Positions 21,720 to 33,925 of a stretch of DNA of 64,000 bases are shown one piece after another. Each line of letters starts with the position of its first letter. Position 1 is the stretch's first letter. The DNA is from Cristatella mucedo (lineage: Eukaryota > Bryozoa > Phylactolaemata > Cristatellidae): NCBI GenBank assembly GCA_009760855.2, contig WPIO01000028.1, forward strand, positions 4,237,501 through 4,301,500. Reading direction: 5' to 3'. The notes beneath the pieces were generated by a model that worked only from the letters and a program-made list of their open reading frames with translations, had not been told where the DNA came from and ran no database searches. A program made the translations under genes and the position numbers.

Positions 21720-23680
21720 AGCCGACTAGAGCTCATCCCCCCCCCAGGGGCCACTAACTAATGCGGCTAGCACAGCTAACCAGCGGCGCCTTAGCATAGT
21801 CGCATCCGTTCTCAAATATAGCTCTGCACTCACTTTTAATACTTCCTCGCCTTCAACGGAGTTGAAGACAATGTTTACAATTGTCCCAGCCGTCGCCTGC
21901 CCAATCAAGGTGGCCCGCCACCGCCGCTGCCGCCGCCGCTCCTGCGGTGGGCGTCCGCGACTGTGCGGCGCACGGGTGCGATCGTGTCGCTCTAGTACGA
22001 CTGCGCCCTCGCTCAGTGCGTTCGATGCTCCGGCCGCTGCAGCGAGGCGGGTGTCCTTCAGCGGCCCTCGCGGGAGCTTCAGCTAAGGCGACCGGCCCGA
22101 CCCGCCACCGACGGCTAACGCGGCCGCCGGGTACGATTGGCCGGCCGAGAGTGGCCGGCCTTGCGGGATCGGTGTGAGGGCCAGCGGGCCAGAGGCCAAC
22201 CGCTGCCAAGCGCGAGGCCGGGAGAGAGGAGAGTTGAGAGCCGTTGCTCGCAGCGCTCCCGTCCGTTCGCATATCGCAGCTCCACCGCCGCCGACGCCGA
22301 CGCCGCCGAGCGTAGCAGTGAGAGCGGCAGCGAAGCCTCCGAGTGCAGCGCAGCCTCCGCGGTCGAGAGTCGGTCGGTCGTGCGGCGGCCGACCGACGGC
22401 GACTGTCCGACGACGCGAGGCACGTCGCTCAGCGTTCGCTCGCGCGCCCTCATTAATGCTAACGCTCGAGCGCACGTGGACGCGCAGACGCTCGGCGCGC
22501 GTGCGACCACTCGCTCGCCGACAAGCGCTCCGCCCCCGCCGCCGCCGTCCAAACGCGTACGGCGGCGGCGGCGGCGATGTCCAAGTCGATAAGCGGCGGC
22601 AGCGACAATCAGCCCGCGGGAAGGCTCGCGCGGAAGCGCAGATCGCTGCTGCCGCAAGAAATAAACCTGACCGCAATCGTTTAAAAATAGAAGGCGGCTG
22701 CAAATTTAGCTTTGCTCCTTTTATTCGAATTCGTAGCCGCTCAGCTGCCGGTGATACCCGCGGGTCAGGCGATACCGAGCGGCGGCAGCGCGGCCGCCGC
22801 GTGCACCCGCTGACGCCGAGCGCCGACATCGCTCGCGGCCGTGTTGTGGTCGCAGCTTCCTAGCACTGGAGCTGCATCCGCCGCCACCGCCGCCGCCGCC
22901 GCCGCAGATGCTACCGAAGCGCACCAGCTGGCGACTGCGGCGCGCGACATCGGGGACTAGCTCGCGGCGGCGCTGGCTCCCCGCTCGGCGTCGCGCCCGC
23001 TGCTAGTCGTCCGTGCGGCGCGGCAGGCGATACCGAGCGGCCGCGCGCGCTCGGGGTCGGGCGAGGGCTGCGCTATGTGCTCTCTCGCCAACACTCGAGA
23101 TGGCCGGCCGGGCCAGGCCGCCGGCGGACGACCGCTGCCGCGCGCGCGACCGCGCCTAATGCCGCTTTCCGCCGTCGGGCGCGGGCGGGTGCGCTCGAGC
23201 GCGCGCTCGTGGCCGGCGCGAGGGCGTAGCGTGGTAGCGTGCGAAACTGTGTCGCGGTCAGAAGGCATACGTTCGCGGAAGCGCACCAAAGGTGAACGGT
23301 GAAAAGGTCCGAGCGCTCGCGCGCGCGAACAGAGGCCGGGGCGAAGCGAGACGTCCCGCGCGTCCGGTAGGCACGCGTGCTCCGGAGCGGCTGCAGACGA
23401 GTTGAGAGCTGGCTCGTGGGCGGCCGGCGAGAGCCGCTCCAGCGTCAGATCGACGCTGGCGCGTGTGCCGGCGACCGGTGGAGGCGCTGCAGTCATGCGA
23501 CGAGCGACCGAAGAAGCGGACTGCCATCGTCCGCTCGCGACGTGGCACCTGCTGTCGCGCCATCGGAATCGGCGGCAGCGCTAGCTGGGCTCGGCGGGAC
23601 GCGCGCCAGCGTCGATCTATCGAAGGCAATGAGATTTTGAGTATCGACTTAAGAGCTGCGGCTACCTAAATGCGTACGCA
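21720..23680. other. CpG-rich DNA, no recognisable gene
   Basis: GC- and CpG-rich, including GCC/GCG trinucleotide runs near 21920, 22535, 22560 and 22880-22905. A 35-codon frame at 22577-22684 (+) has an ordinary-looking composition and a basic stretch, ARKRRS; it could be a first exon but has no support beyond that. Confidence 0.4.
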
Positions 23681-23711
23681 TGCGCGCGCGCGCGCGCGCG
23701 CGCGCGCGCGC
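23681..23711. repeat. (CG)n dinucleotide tract
   Basis: About 13 CG units, a potential Z-DNA-forming sequence, at the 3' edge of this CpG-rich block. Confidence 0.9.
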
Positions 23712-23739
23712 ACTTAGATCTATCTCTGTGAGGACCCGA

Positions 23740-23812
23740 GGACTAGGCCAATGTTACGCTGAAGAGCTTCCTATAGTGCCTTCAATGTCTGAGCGGCTTT
23801 CGGAGCGCTCAT
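23740..23812 (-). mobile_element. LINE-B 3' UTR fragment
   Basis: Minus strand matches CCGAAAGCCGCTTAGGCTGT and CGCTATACAAAACTCTCCTG of LINE-B with several changes. Confidence 0.55.
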
Positions 23813-24600
23813 TGAAGCCAGCCGATTTCATCTGGCGTAAAAAAGAACAAGCGAGAGTTATAGCAGAGTCAGGAGGACAGTCAAGAAAGTAAGAAGCTCA
23901 CTAGCGGCTGCGTACGGCGCATAGAAAAGAAATTACCCGAGTCAGCAGTAGCAGGAGAGATGGTATTGTTGCTGCGCGAGAATTTTGGAAATTAGTTGCC
24001 CATCTTATACGAGCGGAAGCAACACCGGACAAATTGGAAAGGCTGGCGCTCAAAATTGGCTCTGCCAGCATATCTCTTGTTGAATCAACTCGAAATCTAG
24101 GTGTCATGTTCCAAAGTGACCTCTCGTTAGACGACCACGTCAGCTCCATAATCAAGTCTGCCTACTTTCAGCTACATAACATTGCTAAAATTCGGGCTTG
24201 TTTAGATAAGGATACCACATCTAAGTTGGTCCATGCATGCGTGACATCCCGTCTCGACTTCTGTAACTCACTGCTTGCTGGCCTACCGGCATGTGCGATC
24301 AGGAGATTACAGCCGGAGCAAAACTCCGCAGCTCGGCTTGTCTGTCATGAGCGTCGCAGTTGCCACATCACACCACTTCTCGCTTACCTGCACTGGCTAC
24401 GAATCAAGCAACGGATCGACTTCAAGGTTCTGTCGCTCACTTTTAGGTCACTTCATTCAATGGCTCCAGCCTATCTCTCAGATCTACTCCCCCACCAGGC
24501 CAAGCATCGTACCACCCGCTTTTCGGAATCCAACAGTTTACCAATACCTCGTACAAACCTTAAATCCTTTGGAGACCGTGCATTTAGTTCGTATGCTCCC

Positions 24601-24778
24601 TGTTATGTTTGTGCGGGCAGTCGCGCACAGATCAAGATGGCTCAGGCAGATGCCGTGTATTGCGGAGACGCGGAACTGGGCTGCACGGCGAGCACTCGGG
24701 CTTGCAAGCAACTGCTGCAAGTGAGTCCACTATCTCGACCTGAAAAGCTCGGTGGGTGTATAAGCCAGGAAGACCCAA
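24601..24778 (+). mobile_element. Insert in LINE-A, possible short solo LTR
   Basis: Begins TGTTATGTTTGTGCGGG and is flanked by ATGCTCCC on the left and ACGCTCCC on the right, which look like an 8-bp target duplication with one change. The TG start, the CCCA end and an internal GTATAAG near its 3' part are what a short solo LTR of a Gypsy-like element would show. There is no second copy in the window to define the ends. Confidence 0.4.
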
Positions 24779-24842
24779 CGCTCCCAAAGCCCGGAACTCA
24801 CTCTCGACTTGCGTCAGAACATCCCCTGACTCTTTTAAACAC

Positions 24843-24957
24843 CACCTGCGGTGGGCGATCCTTTATCGCCACTGCAAGCGGTGGTGATAGCCGTAAAGGC
24901 TCTTCTGTCGCTGTATAGAAAGAGTCTGTTAAATCAAATAGTATTTTTTTAATCACA
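24843..24957 (+). mobile_element. SINE-A, 5' truncated
   Basis: Starts inside the SINE just after the B box, with GCGGTGGGCGATCCTTTATC, and continues to GGCTCTTCTGTCGCTGTATA and a T-rich end. Inserted in, and replacing part of, the LINE-A 3' region. Confidence 0.85.
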
Positions 24958-25138
24958 TTTGCATGCTGACCCTGTGCATATCACCCCTATCCATATTATT
25001 CATGTTGTTTATCAAGCATGATATTACTCACCATTCAATCGCGTTTCCCTTTGTAGCAAATGTAAAGCGCCTAGAAAGAGATTGAGTTTTCTGAGGGCGC
25101 TTTATCAAGTGCATTATTATTATTATTATTATTATTAT

Positions 25139-27460
25139 AGGCTTCCCGTTGGCTGTCGCGTAGGGTTTTGCTTGTACCAATCAGGAGCACGCGCTGCGGC
25201 TGCTGGCCGACACTCCGTTGGCTGCAAGCGACGCCGGTAGACGATAGTGCCTCGCGCACTGTGGCTAGGATCGAGCGGTCCTGACGCTAAGGCTGCGATT
25301 GTCGGCAGGATCGCTCGACTCCGGCAAAAGCGCATTGCGAGTGCACGCTCTCCGAAGCGGGAGTCCTCCGACTCCCGATCTCCCAAATCGCCTCTCCGAC
25401 TCCACCCGACTCCCCGCGCGTCTCCCACGAAAGCGCCCTGTGCGCGTCCGCCCCGCAGACGCAATGGTGCTCGATTCGTCGCGACGCGGTGCGCGCGCGC
25501 GAGGCGACCGAAGGCTCCGGAGCGCGACCGCTCCGCTCAGCTGCAGTGCTAGTTCGAGTGTCAGGCATGCAGCTCGCGAGCCGCGCTCCGCACAGCACAG
25601 CGCTGTGCTGTGCGGAGCGCGGCTCGCTCGGGCTATCGCTTCGCCGAGGTGAGCTGCCGGCGCCAGCTCTCTACCGCAAGCCCACTCTCGCTCCCGGTGT
25701 TGCCCACGGCGTTGCCGCAGACTGCGACGGAGACGCACGCGCAAGCCTCGCTTAGGGACTCGGCGCCCTCGCGTCGAGAGGCGGTCGGCGACGGCCGCTC
25801 AATTACCGGCGCCCGTTCCCCGGCGCCCGCTCCATTCGCGGGGGACCGAGAGAACAATGGCGGCTTCACAATGGCGCCAGAGATTCTTCCTCATTTGCTC
25901 GTTCTCCCCGTGGCTGCCGGCCGAATCTCGCGGGGCGTCGACCTCGCAGGCGCGCGCGCGCGCGCGCAGTCTCCGAGAAGGCGGGCGCGATCCCCACTGG
26001 AATCGGTCCCGATCGCTAGCAAGCGCTCACGCTAGATCGCTCGGCTGACGACAGCGCGGCGCCCCCACTGCGTGCCGCCGCGCAGCCGGCCTCCGCGATG
26101 CGCTCGCTCGTCGCCGTTGGCCGCAAAGACGGATCGCGCCCACGTAGCGCTCTCGCCGTTCGATGAGCTCGTGCGAGCGCCGGACTCGGCGCCCGGAAAA
26201 AATGGCGCGTTACGAGAGCGCTGGCGGCGTCGCGGGAGGTCGAGTCCGGTCAGCAGGGCGGCAGCGCTCGGCATCGGCCTCGACAGCTCGTTCGTCCGCG
26301 CTCCGCTCGAAAGGGAGCGACGCGCGGCCGGCTTCTTTAGCTGCGCGCAAGAACGCCGCCGGTAGGCAGCGCTGCGACGCTCCGGTGCGTGTACCTCTCG
26401 CCGGGTGCCGAGCGGTTCGGCCGGCGACGCCGCCGATCGCCGTCCGCGAGCAGCTCGGATAGGAGAGACCGAGATGCCGGCCGCACTCGGCCGCTTCGCG
26501 CGAGAGGAGCGACCCCAGGCGACGCGACGCACTCAGCGGACGCCGCTGACACTACGGCTGCAGCCGGCGGATCGGTCCTGCAGCGCGCTCCTCGACTTCG
26601 CTGAAGTTTGCTTCTCGCTCGCAGCGTTCCTTCTCTGCTCGCCGTCGAAGGACGGCGAACTCAGGCTGGCGCGCGCGCGCGTACTAGCGGCGGCCGGCTG
26701 CGCCGAAACAGCGGCGCCGCTGAGGGCATCGGCGCATCCCGGATGTCTCGGATGTGGCCTTTCGGCTCGCCCGTGCGGCGCCGACGCGTCCGACGGGTCA
26801 GTCGGTGCGCGCCTGTGCGCGAAGAACCTCTGGAACCCATAGAGCCTCTATAGACCCTCATTTTTGGCCGCTGCGGCTGCTCCGACCGCCGAGGCGGCCG
26901 GCCGGCCGGCTGAGGCGCAACGTCCCTGGGCGCACTCTGAGCGGTCGCGAGCGGAGCGTGCGACTACCGCGCGCGCGAGCGGCGGCTGCGAGCGGCGGCG
27001 GCTGCGCGCGTCCTCTAGTCGCTATTGCGACGCGCGAGTCGCGCTTTTTTCGCTCGTCGCGCTCCGACGGGCGACGCGCCCTGGGGCGACGCAACTCGCG
27101 CCGCTAGGACGCGGCCTCGCCACTGCGCGACGGTCCTCTGCCACCAGCTTCGCGCGCGACCCTATCGCCGAGCGATTTGGCGGTGGCGGCGCGCGCGAAG
27201 GCTATCGTGCCGCGGACGTCGCGCGCTCCCGCAGAGAAGTGGAGAGCGTCGCCGCCACTCGACGCGCGACGGCCGCGCAGCCGCTCGCTCCACGGGGTTG
27301 CCCGTCGTTCCACCGTCTCGTGACGGGATCGACGCGGACCGGGCGCGTCGCCGTCGCCCTTCGCGGCGTCCAGCGAATATTGGAAGCGAGTAGTTTCGCG
27401 CCAAAGGCAAGCCACCAAGGAGCCCCTGTCAAAATTCGTACGTGTTCCGTCTGCTGAGTC
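25139..27460. other. CpG-rich block, no recognisable gene
   Basis: GC- and CpG-rich with many overlapping long frames. The frame at 25857-26048 (+) starts with a strong Kozak context (GAACAATGGCG) and reads MAASQWRQRFFLICSFSPWL, hydrophobic near its start, so it might be a first exon with a signal peptide; I cannot assign it. The rest looks like CpG-island DNA. Confidence 0.4.
25576..25627. repeat. 52-bp perfect palindrome
   Basis: Two 26-bp arms without a spacer, centre between 25601 and 25602, running GCGAGCCGCGCTCCGC... to its exact complement. It could extrude as a cruciform, or be a fold-back artefact of sequencing or assembly. Confidence 0.95.
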
Positions 27461-28451
27461 TGATGCCGCGCGTTTGCTTGAACTCAGTTCGAAAGAATTA
27501 CCTATTTGGAAGCTCTATGAGAAAATTGTCGGCCTTATAGACCAGCCACTCTGGAATCCGAAGTTTCGCCGAATGCATCGACCTGCTCTAGCAGCAGTTC
27601 TTGACTTATCGAAAACAGGATCGCGCTTACCCCCTTCGAAGAAACACCTGGAATATCAAAGTCAAAGGCATCTCGCAGAGACGTGTGCATATTTAATATT
27701 TTTTTATTTTATTTTTTACTTTTTATATTTTCCTCATATTTTTGCATATTTATATTTTGTAGTAATATTATATATCGAATATTATGACAAATATTACACC
27801 AACATTATACCAATAATAAGATATCAATCTTGTCTACCAAATGTAGACTCCTCTCTAGAATTATGGTGGCCACCCGAGAGGCGCTGCTGGACTTTCGCGG
27901 GTGGGTGGATGAGTGGGGGGGGGGGGGCTAGGGACTCAACAGAAACACATCTCATTTAGCCTCGCTGTGATCCCGCGCTGGGAAAACCACGAACTTCCTG
28001 TCTGAATGTAATAAACGTCTCTCAGTGACTTAACAATTGTGGTACCTTCAGGGTCGCTGCTGTTTCGTACCTCACGCATTGCTGATGTTAAGCATCGTCT
28101 TGCAATTCCTTAGCTTGAACGTAACTAATAACAGCCTTTGGCAGCCAACCTCAAGAGACCGACTTCAATCTGGAGCTTTAAAATTAATAAAAAATAAAAA
28201 TAAATAAATAAATAAAAATAGCTTTAAAATGAAGCAGTACGAAAAGCCACCTTACCTTTAGCCAGAAGGGGACCGAGCGTCGAGATTCCAGATGGGGGAT
28301 TGTCATGAGGGATTCCAGATGGTGGGCATTGCAATGGGAGCATTTTTATACAACAAGCGGGAAGGTCCTGTGGATTCCCTATGCTTTCTCATCCTAATGG
28401 TGATCGTCAGGTTGTTACTATGTAACGACGGCGCGGGCTAAACCAGCCAGC
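27461..28451. other. AT-rich DNA, no recognisable gene
   Basis: Composition drops abruptly to AT-rich after 27.46 kb. T-rich at 27690-27800, a G13 run at 27915-27927 and an AAAT-rich run at about 28185-28220. An open frame at 27474-27959 is unassigned and runs through the low-complexity tract. Confidence 0.45.
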
Positions 28452-28575
28452 CAAATGATAATAACAACAATAATAATGCATCTGATAAAGCGCCCTCAGA
28501 GAACTCAATATCTTTCTAGGCACTTTAAATTGGCTGCAAAGGAAGCGCGATCGAATGGTTAGTGGTAGCATGCTA
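28452..28575 (-). mobile_element. LINE-A 3' tail fragment
   Basis: Minus strand ends GTGCCTAGAAAGATATTGAG, TTCTCTGAGGGCGC and an ATT-rich tail. Confidence 0.85.
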
Positions 28576-29378
28576 GCGGTTAGCTATTATTCGCGATTAT
28601 GAGATTATGCTATTATTCATGATTATGAAATTATGCCACCATTTAGTGCTAAGGCCGTATACAAGTATCAAGGCCCGGCAGGCTCCCCGCGGATGTGAAG
28701 GAAGGCCGTGGCGCGTCACGTCGGCCGGGGCACCGCGAGGCACGCCGCGCGAGCCTCTCCTCCCGAGGCACTCGTTGAGTACTTTGAAAACAAATTGCAG
28801 CCTTCAAAATAGAAGCTTTAAAACAATGAGATCCCACTTCAATTCTGCTTTGAGCCAAAGTGGCGCCGACGCTCATCTGAGCTGGGCAAGAAATGGCTAC
28901 TTTTCACTTTGGGAAAATCCGGATATCAGCACCGAAAGAGCGCCGCTCGGAAGTTTTGCCAAGCGCCGTCTCAATAGAGGCTGCACCTCCATTTGCAGAG
29001 CGTGAGGCTCCGCCCCGAAACGAAAGCTCCAGCTCTGCCCGGCTGGGAAAATCCGCCACAAATTTGGGTAGCCTCAATCTGGCGGCGAAGCAGCTCGATG
29101 CTGCGCTCCACCGGCGCTCTGTCTACAGATGCTCTAACCCGTGCGCATATTTTACATCTCCCAGTAGGGAGAGTCTGAAGCCACTCGGCACAGAAGCTGA
29201 GCTTCGTAGCGTGAATTTGGCTGCAAGGCATGTATCTAAATCAAAGAAATTCTCTCTCGTGTCACCGGTGTTGCGATGGCTCCTGGATGGTAAACGGATA
29301 CAGTGCGATATTATTGCTGCGATCCATAATGGCCGACGTGGCTTAGCTTCGTGATGCCTACCTCACTAGTACACTCAC
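28576..29378. other. No recognisable gene
   Basis: Several open frames of 60-150 codons, none assignable. Confidence 0.4.
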
Positions 29379-29755
29379 GTCTTTTCCCAACAGTATATCG
29401 ACCGTTCCGTTCTTTTAATTGGATCCCTTGGTGACAGAAACTTTTTCTCTGCTGGTCCCAGTGTGTGGAACTCGCTACCAAAACTCTTATGCAATGACAT
29501 CTTCTCTTCTGCTGCCGATTATGGTGCGTCTTTACCGGCCGTCCTGTGTTTTGTATGTATTGACTGCTCTCGTAACTCAGCCACGAGCCTCTCGTTCTTT
29601 TTGTCGAAAGGAATTAGGTCTACTGGCTACCGTAGGCCCGCTGAAGGTCACAGAGGCCTTGCGTGCACCACTGTGTAAAATCTCCGGCGTGAAAGCTACT
29701 CGGTCTTTGTGAAGCTTTGTTTTGGCTGGAGTTACAGACGGAGATAGGCGGACAT
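29379..29755 (+). mobile_element. LINE-B C-terminal fragment
   Basis: Plus strand gives LGDRNFFSAGPSVWNSLPKL and CNDIFSSAADYGASLPAVLC, the LINE-B C-terminal pattern, then a degraded 3' UTR ending GGAGTTACAGACGGAGATAG. Confidence 0.85.
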
Positions 29756-31034
29756 GCTCGGAAGAAGCAGGCGAGTCAGTGTCGTACACTGCACCCGTCA
29801 CGCCCTTATGACGACTGCCATGTCTGAGCTCCTCACGTCGGCAAAAACCAGAGCCTTCTCAGCTCACCTTAGCATGTACACTATAAGGTGAAAGCACACA
29901 CTGTATTCATCTCAAAGTATGGCTCAGTTAGAATTGCTTGCACACTTGCCAGAACGTTAACATCGCACGAGTTTTGCATAGCCGATGGGCTGATGCAAGA
30001 ATCATCAGTAATGCTGCACGCTAGTTATCAGAATTTCCCTATATAGTTCCGCAAATAAATTTAAAATCCTTACACATTAGTGCATATTGAAACAATTAAA
30101 AGTGTTCGAAGGTGAGACTAACTGAAAGAATACGAGCCAACAACAGCACTCCGGCAGGGCAGTGATGTACTATACGAGACTAAATATGGCGGTGCTGTTC
30201 CCGGAAATGTCCATGAAAAGAAATGGGAGATGAATAGTCTGTATATGTCAATTAGCTTGCCATTTAAAAATCAAGCAAGATTCCAGTTTTGTATTGCAAT
30301 GCGGGCCTTACTGTCCACAGGCCTAGCTGAAGAGCCCTGGTCTACGGGAGGGGGGCAAGAACTTGAACCCTTGACCTGGGTCGAGAAGTGTTCGCACCGC
30401 ACCTACAGTCTCCTTACTTTTTCATAAGATAGGCGTTCGCTGAGCTTTGATAGCCCGAAACTTCAGGGTTTGTTCTTCAGTCTCGTGCTATAGAGTTTGT
30501 TGCGTGCTACACGCCGTTGAGTTAAAGTAGTGCGACGCTGAGTGACTTCCTTCTAAATTTGTTTTTTTCTTGTTGCGGTCTACAGCAGCTCCGTTTAGTT
30601 TTTGCTCACTTTTCGCTCTATTTTTCCCGACACACTGCTGTGACGGACTTGCCTTTTTAGAATTGCTGGTGGAAGTCACGGGTTTTCTTGGAAATCGGTA
30701 GTTCAAGGAAGCTCTTTGAATGCACTGAAATGTATCGTCCTTTGAAGTTCCCCAAGCTATTTTTAATTTTAGCTCTGGACTCTACTTAGGACTGTCTAGT
30801 TAGATTGGTGGATTTCTGTTTGAACCGACTTTGGTTTTTGTGTGTAGAACTCGTCTACGTACATTCAAACTTATTGAGGTTTATGTTTGTGGCTGCAGCC
30901 TCTGCTTTTTCGAAGGCACCGCCTAAAGTGACCTGCAACTTAACACACAACTCGTTCGTAGCCACATAGCCGCATACTTGCAGGATCCATTTGTAACGGC
31001 TTAGTCTTCATCGCCTTTCGGTAGGCATCGTACA
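29756..31034. other. No recognisable gene; one tRNA-like relic
   Basis: At 30300-30410 the minus strand shows GGGTTCAAGTTC (B-box-like) after CCCAGGTCAA, reminiscent of a SINE head, but too degraded to classify. The rest shows nothing assignable. Confidence 0.4.
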
Positions 31035-31170
31035 ATGATTATCAAGCATGATACCACTCACCATTCGATCGTGTTTCCTTTGCAGAAAATTTAAAGCGCC
31101 TAGAAATTGATTGAGTTCTCTGAGGACGCTCTATCAAGTGTATTATTATTATTATTTTTTATTATTATTA
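31035..31170 (+). mobile_element. LINE-A 3' tail fragment
   Basis: Begins ATTATCAAGCATGATACCAC and ends GAGTTCTCTGAGGACGCTCT plus an (ATT)n tail. Confidence 0.9.
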
Positions 31171-32219
31171 GTACAGCAGATGATTAGACGTGGGCGTGGC
31201 TTGTCGCAGGCATATTATGTAACTCGACCCTTCGCGCGGAAATCGAGGAGTGTCGTAAGCACCTCCTAAAGAATTCAGTATGATGGAGCTCGCGTAAATT
31301 ACCATTCGTCGAATTCTTGAGAACTCGCTTAAAAACCCATGCTCCCCACGTTGATAGTAGATCTTCCATTCTTAGTCGCCTTCTCGCATACGCGTACGCT
31401 TAGGACCGGCCTTGAGCGGGGGGGGGGGCATAAACCGTACACGACGCTAACGCTATGGCGACAGCTCGTGAGGGGGCAGACGACGTGCTCGACTTAGCCG
31501 GCGGCACTCCCGCTTCTCAGCGCTCGCGACGGCCAGCTCTCTGCCGACCGAGCCCCGTATATAGGGCCATTGCGCAACCAGCGATCAATCCCGCGCGAGC
31601 CATCAGCTCCACGCTTTCACTGCGGCTCGCCCTCGGCGCGCCGCGTCGAGGAACGAGGATCGTCCGTGAACGTACTCCGCCATCTTCAAGACGCTCGAGG
31701 AGAGTCACCCGCCGCGTAACATCGCGGCCCTGATCGAAGAAAGGTGAAGGTCGTCAGCCTACGGCAGGCCGGCATCGGCCGAGCGCAGCGGTCGGTCGCT
31801 GCTGTCGCAGGCTTCCGGCTTCCGGCCAGAGAGCTTCTCGCGATTTCCCTCCGGCGGCCCGCAAGTACCCGTATTATCCAGTGTCTCGACGCTGACGCGT
31901 GCGAAGGCCGACTGAGCCGGTCTCGCGAGAGCCGCCTTCCTAATTAGCTCTCGCGGGCGCGGCGATTCTTAACGCTCGGCGCGGTCTTGGCGAGCGGGCG
32001 CGCGCAAGGCTGCGCTCTGCCACCGCCCGATCGGAAAGAGTGGCCCGATGCCGCCCAGCGTCGAGCGAGGGCGGCGTAGCGCGCGCTCCCCGCATCGAGT
32101 ACCGCGCGGCGGAAGTGGGGTGGCTTCTTCTTCGATGGCGTCCGACGGCGTTTTCCTGTCGGATGGCTGTCCGACCTGGGGATCCCTACTGAAACGTGCG
32201 CACGTTAGGACGGTCAGAA
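31171..32219. other. CpG-rich patch, no recognisable gene
   Basis: 31420-32200 is GC- and CpG-rich, preceded by a G11 run at 31418-31428. No exon recognised. Confidence 0.45.
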
Positions 32220-33163
32220 TACGACGGCACTCGCCATAGTCTTAAAAATCGAAACTGCCGCTTAACATCACTGCTCAACACCAACGTGCACAGGCTGCCT
32301 GTGACGCAGCCCGTCGACTTAAAGGTTCTTACACTTGCCGCTGGGTGCCTCCAGTCTCTTGATCCGGCCCATCTATCTGAATTAGTATAGCGTAAGGCCT
32401 CTGGGAACACCAATTGCTCGTCTAACTCTGGTCGATTGGTTGCGCGCCCCAACTTCAAATGTCTTGGCGGCAATGTGTGTTCAGTTACTGAAGTTCCAAA
32501 GCAAGCAACTCAACTGCCGACTAATAGCGCGTGTCCTGATTTGAAGACATTCAAAAAGAAGCAAAAAACTCACCTGTCCCTCGCAGCCTTCCCTCCGTCT
32601 GAGTGAGTTGCCATTTTTGTGCGCTTGCACGTGCAACGAGACGGCTTGATTATTGTAATTCTCTTTTGGGTGGACTACCAAAAAAAGCAAATAGGCCACT
32701 GCAGATGGCTATAAATATGGCTGCAAGGCTAGTTTTCAAGTCCCAGAGGTTTGACCACGTGTCTCCTCTGCTAAAAGGTACGACGGCTACCGGTTGATCA
32801 ACGGATACAGAGCAATGTTCTTACGCCGACCTTCAACGCCCGCCGCGGCTTGGCTCCTCCATACCTAGCTGAACTGCCGCACCAGTTTCAGCCTCCTCGT
32901 GCCCTCAGGTCCTGTATAGACAATAAATTAGCTATTCCATTCCTCAGTTTAAAGACCGTTGGCGACAGAAGCTTTAGCCCTGCAGGTCCTAGACTGTGGA
33001 AATCGCTTCCACAATCCTTACGCAACGACAGCTACTCTCCTGCTGCCGACTATGGCTCATTCTTTTCAGCGGTTCTGATCTGCTACTTCCTTGCCACTCA
33101 CTACCTCAACTGCTCTCCTGGCTCTGCTATGCTTTCCACTTTCCCTTTGTTGCATGAGACATA
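32220..33163 (+). mobile_element. LINE-B C-terminal half, degenerate
   Basis: Contains RLDYCNSLLGGLPKKANRPL, INMAARLVFKSQRFDHVSPL, then after frameshifts APPYLAELPHQFQPPRALRS and GPRLWKSLPQSLRNDSYSPA. Part of the order is scrambled near 32520-32600, where a LINE-A-like CPDLKTFKKKQKTHLSLAAF lies before the RLDYCNSLL block, suggesting a composite. It abuts the (ATT)n tail of the next LINE-A copy. Confidence 0.85.
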
Positions 33164-33925
33164 ATAATAATAATAATAATGTACTTGATAAAGCGCCCTC
33201 AGAGAACTTAATCTCTTTCTAGGCGCTTTACATTTGCTGCAAAGGGAAGTGCAACTGAATGGTAAGTAAAATCATGCTTGAAAAACAAACAAAATGAATA
33301 ATATGGTTAGGGGTGACATGCAGAGGGTCAGCATGCAAATGTGGTTAGTGGCAGCATGCACAGTGTCAGCACGCATAAGCACGTGATGGACGAATCACAG
33401 GGACCCACTAAATGCTGTCCTAAATAGGTGTGTTTTTATGTTCCTTTTAAATGTGGTCAGGTCAGGGGATGTTCTGACGCAGGTCGGGAGGGAGTTCCAG
33501 GCTTTGGGAGCATACGAACTAAATGCACGGTCTCCAAAGGATTTAAGGTTTGTACGAGGTATTTCTAGACTGTTGGATTCCGAAAAGCGGGTGGTACGAT
33601 GCTTGGCCTGATTGGGGAGTATGTCGGAGAAATAAGCTGGAGCCATAGAATGAAGGGACCTAAAAGTGAGTGACAAAACCTTGAAGTCAATCCGTTGCTT
33701 GACTGGTAGCCAGTGCAGGTCGGCGAGAAGTGGAGTAATTTGGCAACTGCGACGCTCACGACAGACAAGCCTAGCTGCAGAGTTTTGCACCAGCTGCAAT
33801 CGCCTGATCGCACATGCTGGTAGGCTAGTAAGCAGTGAGTTGCAGAAGTCGAGACCAGATGTCACGAATGCATGGACCAACTTAGACGTGGTATCCTTAT
33901 CTAAGCAAGCCCGAATTTTAGCGAG
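33164..33925 (-). mobile_element. LINE-A C-terminal copy, open frame
   Basis: Minus strand: KLVHA-like start, then FVTSGLDFCNSLLTSLPACA, QNSAARLVCRERRSCQITPL, LADLHWLPVKQRIDFKVLSL and on to SPDLTTFKRNIKTHLFRTAF, open over 33395-33880, then the full 3' UTR and (ATT)n. This is among the best preserved LINE-A 3' halves and serves as a local reference; the RT core is missing through 5' truncation. Confidence 0.95.

Larger units (their letters stand above)
24020..25138 (+). mobile_element. LINE-A copy carrying two insertions
   Basis: The plus strand encodes the part of LINE-A after the RT core, from ALKIGSASISLVESTRNLGV through RLDFCNSLLAGLPACAIRRL to SFGDRAFSSYAP, in one open frame from 24034. 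The frame is interrupted at 24601 by a ~178-bp insert, resumes at about 24779, then is replaced at 24843-24957 by a truncated SINE-A. The 3' UTR resumes at 24958 and ends in (ATT)n at 25116-25138. It splits the GC-rich domain. Confidence 0.92.

Noticed and set aside
24034-24918. Host gene of 294 codons
   Set aside because: The translation is the LINE-A C-terminal region seen in many other copies, with an insert and a SINE at its end.
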